From Gemmatimonadaceae bacterium (GTDB lineage: Bacteria; Gemmatimonadota; Gemmatimonadetes; Gemmatimonadales; Gemmatimonadaceae), in assembly GCA_947457545.1 (NCBI GenBank), contig CANGXD010000018.1, positions 1 through 44,880 of the forward strand: a stretch of DNA of 44,880 bases. Direction: 5' to 3'. The notes below the pieces were generated by a model, which saw nothing but the letters and a program-made list of their open reading frames with translations, was not told where the DNA came from and ran no database searches. The position numbers and the translations under genes were made by a program. Shown here piece by piece: positions 42,904-44,880 of the stretch (its first letter is position 1; every line of letters starts with the position of its first letter).

Positions 42904-43394
42904 AATCACAGGCGACAGTTATCGGACTCATTTCCGATACGCACGGTCTCGTGCGCCCCGAAGTGTTCGAGGCGCTGCAGGGCGTGTCGCAGATTCTCCA
43001 CGCGGGCGATGTGGGGCCGGCGGAGGTGCTGGCCGAGCTCAGCGCGATTGCTCCGGTTCGCGCGGTGTACGGCAACACCGACGCACCCGGGCGCGCGGAT
43101 CTCCTTGAGCGCATCGAAGATGTGATCGATGGCGTGCGCATTGTGGTCACGCACGGACACGAACTGGGGAGCCCGACGCCGCCGAAACTTGTGGGCGCCT
43201 ATCCCAAGGCCGACGTCATCGTGTATGGGCACACCCATCAGCAGCTCATTACGAAGGCGGCCCGTCGCATCGTGATCAACCCGGGTGCCGCCGGGCCGCG
43301 TCGGTTCAAATTGCAGCCCTGTGTGGCGCGACTGTACATCTGGCAGGGGAAGGCCGATGTCGAACTCGTCCCGTTGGGGATCGAAGCGGAGTAG
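42900..43394 (+). CDS. YfcE/MJ0936-like metallophosphoesterase
   Basis: Small two-metal phosphodiesterase of the calcineurin-like family, 164 aa. Metal-binding motifs are in order: SDTHG (Asp13, His15), HAGDVG, GNTD, THGHELG and GHTHQ. This domain alone matches YfcE/YsnB-type enzymes whose natural substrates are unknown. The ATG overlaps the preceding stop (ATGA). It ends 6 bases from the convergent UvrC-like gene. Confidence 0.92.
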   Translation: MKSQATVIGLISDTHGLVRPEVFEALQGVSQILHAGDVGPAEVLAELSAIAPVRAVYGNTDAPGRADLLERIEDVIDGVRIVVTHGHELGSPTPPKLVGAYPKADVIVYGHTHQQLITKAARRIVINPGAAGPRRFKLQPCVARLYIWQGKADVELVPLGIEAE

Positions 43395-43400
43395 CGCGCG

Positions 43401-44663
43401 CTACGGTTGCTGCAACGTGCGCACGTGGGCCGCGAGCTGCTCCAGCGCCCCCACTACGGTGTCGGCCACGAGCGCGCCGTCACCGTTGCGCCCGCGGAAC
43501 CACGATTCCACGAGCAGCAACTCGTCGAGCTGATCGACCATTGCCCCGGTGGGCGGCTGTACGGGACGCGCCTCGATGGCCTGCATGGCGTTCACCGCAT
43601 CAGGGTCACTGCAGCGCGCTTCGGCCATGACACGCCCGTGACGCACGAGATAGAGCCGGTCGTCGGCATCGCGGCCGGGCACGGCATACACGAAGCTGGG
43701 GCGCGTGAGTGCCTGACGGACTCGCCCCAGTTGCCCTTCGAGCTCCTGCAACGCTGTCAGGCGGTCGCGCAGCCATCCGGCGCGTTCGTACGAGAGGGCC
43801 GCGCTCGCCACCGCCATTTCGCGTACCAGCTGCTGCTGCGGCGAATCGTCGCGCCCTTCGAGCACCGCTTTGGCGCGCGCGAGTTGCGCGCGGTACTCGT
43901 ATTCGCTGGGCGCACCCACGCAGGGGCCGAGGCAACGGCGCGTTTCGAAGCGATGACAACCGGGGGTACGTTGCATGGCTGGGTGCATGTCATCGAAGAG
44001 CCCGGCCACGTCGCGCATGTGCATCGGCACACGGTCGGTGCAATCGCGGAGGCCGAGGGCATCGTTGAGCACGCGCAGCGCGTCCTGCAACGGCCGGCGC
44101 GATGCGAACGGCCCCACCATTTGCGCGATGTCGCGGGAGCGCGCGGCGGCGCTGGCGCGCTGAATGCGCAACCGCGGAGCGGGCCCTTTGGCGATGGTGA
44201 TGACCCACCATTTGTCGAGCGGGCGCGCGGATCGCACGTTGTAGCGAGGCAGATGCGCGCGAATGAGGCGGACTTCGCGCAGCAGTGCGGCAAACTCGCT
44301 GGGATGTGCTTCCCACTCGATGCGGGTGGTTTCGCGCAGCAGGCGCGCGTGACGATGCTCGGGCCACGGCAACCGGAAGTAGGAGAGCAGCCGTGTTCGC
44401 ACCTGCGTGCTTTTGCCCACGTACAGCACTTCACCGTGCGCGCCGCGCATGAGGTACACGCCCGGTTCGTTGCGGGCGCTCTCACGCACCTGCGCCTTGA
44501 GCCGCGCCACGTCGGCGTCGGGTGAGGTAACCGCGAGATCGAGCTGCGTGGCCAACGCCGGCTTTCGCTTTCCGCGCACGGCCGGGAGTGCCGATTTGAG
44601 CCCCCCGTAGAGCTCAGTACTGACACCCCGCGCAGAAGACCGTGCTGCGTCCGTCCACGGCAT
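43401..44663 (-). CDS. UvrC-like GIY-YIG nuclease, short form
   Basis: Nucleotide-excision-repair type endonuclease related to UvrC and Cho. With the ATG at 44663 it is 420 aa, much shorter than UvrC (about 600). The GIY-YIG domain (GVYLM 68-72, YVG 81-83, KSTQVRTRLLSYF) is followed by a cysteine region (LRDCTDR, GCHRFETRRCLGPC) like that around the UvrC iron-sulfur site, then a UVR helical region (SYERAGWLRDRLTALQ). The UvrC RNase H-like nuclease domain and the helix-hairpin-helix pair are absent. The start is uncertain (TTG 44555 is an alternative) and the 44663 choice overlaps mutM by 50 bases. Confidence 0.82.
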   Translation of the reverse strand: MPWTDAARSSARGVSTELYGGLKSALPAVRGKRKPALATQLDLAVTSPDADVARLKAQVRESARNEPGVYLMRGAHGEVLYVGKSTQVRTRLLSYFRLPWPEHRHARLLRETTRIEWEAHPSEFAALLREVRLIRAHLPRYNVRSARPLDKWWVITIAKGPAPRLRIQRASAAARSRDIAQMVGPFASRRPLQDALRVLNDALGLRDCTDRVPMHMRDVAGLFDDMHPAMQRTPGCHRFETRRCLGPCVGAPSEYEYRAQLARAKAVLEGRDDSPQQQLVREMAVASAALSYERAGWLRDRLTALQELEGQLGRVRQALTRPSFVYAVPGRDADDRLYLVRHGRVMAEARCSDPDAVNAMQAIEARPVQPPTGAMVDQLDELLLVESWFRGRNGDGALVADTVVGALEQLAAHVRTLQQP

Positions 44664-44880
44664 GGGTGCCGACCAGGCGCCGGCCGCATCGGAGGCAGGG
44701 CTCACCGGCGCGGCCGTAGGCGGCCAGCTGTTCGACGAAGGAGCCGCGCTCACCGCGCGCATCCCGATAATCGCGGAAGCTGGTACCGCGCGCCGCGATA
44801 CTGGCCGTGAGTACCGCCTGCAACTCCCGCCGAAGCACCGACAGCTCCTCGGTCGAGAGCGTGCGAGCCTCCCGGGATGG
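44614..44880 (-). CDS. mutM: Formamidopyrimidine-DNA glycosylase, C-terminal part
   Basis: The C-terminal 88 residues of Fpg/MutM, the bifunctional glycosylase for 8-oxoguanine; the rest lies beyond the window edge. The frame is open to base 44880. RGTSFRDYRDARGERGSFVEQL, AYGRAGEPC and a zinc finger (CxxC, 17 residues, CxxC; ending FCAGCQY) match the family's C-terminus, including the GRST loop that contacts DNA. The usual spacing is 16 residues, so the finger is one residue longer. It lies just upstream of the UvrC-like gene in the same direction. Confidence 0.9.
   Translation of the reverse strand, partial: PSREARTLSTEELSVLRRELQAVLTASIAARGTSFRDYRDARGERGSFVEQLAAYGRAGEPCLRCGRRLVGTHAVDGRSTVFCAGCQY

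Overview
The window is GC-rich, very tightly packed, uses many GTG starts and contains no mobile element, rRNA, tRNA or CRISPR array that I can see. A SusC/SusD outer-membrane pair outside an obvious Bacteroidota context, quinone genes of the menaquinone type, an EtfD-type ETF:menaquinone oxidoreductase and the codon style suggest a Gemmatimonadota bacterium (Gemmatimonas-like). This placement is inference from gene content, not a database match.

Layout. 1-1182: the end of a glutaryl-CoA-type acyl-CoA dehydrogenase. 1376-5694: a SusC/SusD pair. 5895-9788: etfB, etfA and a membrane FeS oxidoreductase (EtfD type), which would carry acyl-CoA electrons to quinone. 9798-12984 (minus): a secreted GH3 glycosidase with PA14 insert, preceded by a small secreted protein. 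13229-15115: a hybrid histidine kinase. 15133-21462 (minus): six stop-start-linked genes (gpmI, an outer-membrane protein, a PTPS/QueD enzyme, a PBP4-type carboxypeptidase, moeA, an MTF16-like methyltransferase). 21538-26260: a cell-wall block (membrane protein, L,D-transpeptidase, two tandem M15-like peptidases with calcium-loop inserts) and two small genes. 26335-30629: guaB, an APC amino-acid permease and nrnA.

30547-32665 (minus) is an unusual three-gene secreted cassette: a six-cysteine exported small protein, a membrane-anchored thioredoxin-fold-like protein with one cysteine, and a secreted beta-propeller. I consider it the best candidate for an undescribed system. 32884-36150 holds an Mrp/ApbC ATPase without the usual CxxC, a MATE transporter and a SAM hydrolase. 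36152-38221 (minus) is an ECF sigma, zinc-finger anti-sigma and membrane protein. 38363-43394 is a quinone operon (ubiE-ubiD-ubiA-ubiX homologues) with a TPR-like protein and a YfcE phosphoesterase. 43401-44880 (minus) has a shortened UvrC-like nuclease and the end of MutM/Fpg.

Themes: fatty-acid and amino-acid oxidation feeding a menaquinone chain, envelope remodelling, and very compact operons with start-stop overlaps. Several promoters share a TAGCTT/TAGTTT -10 box, and two place the predicted +1 at the start codon, which suggests leaderless mRNAs. No gene-free stretch exceeds 300 bases; the larger gaps are 12985-13228, 32666-32883, 27811-28020 and 5695-5894.
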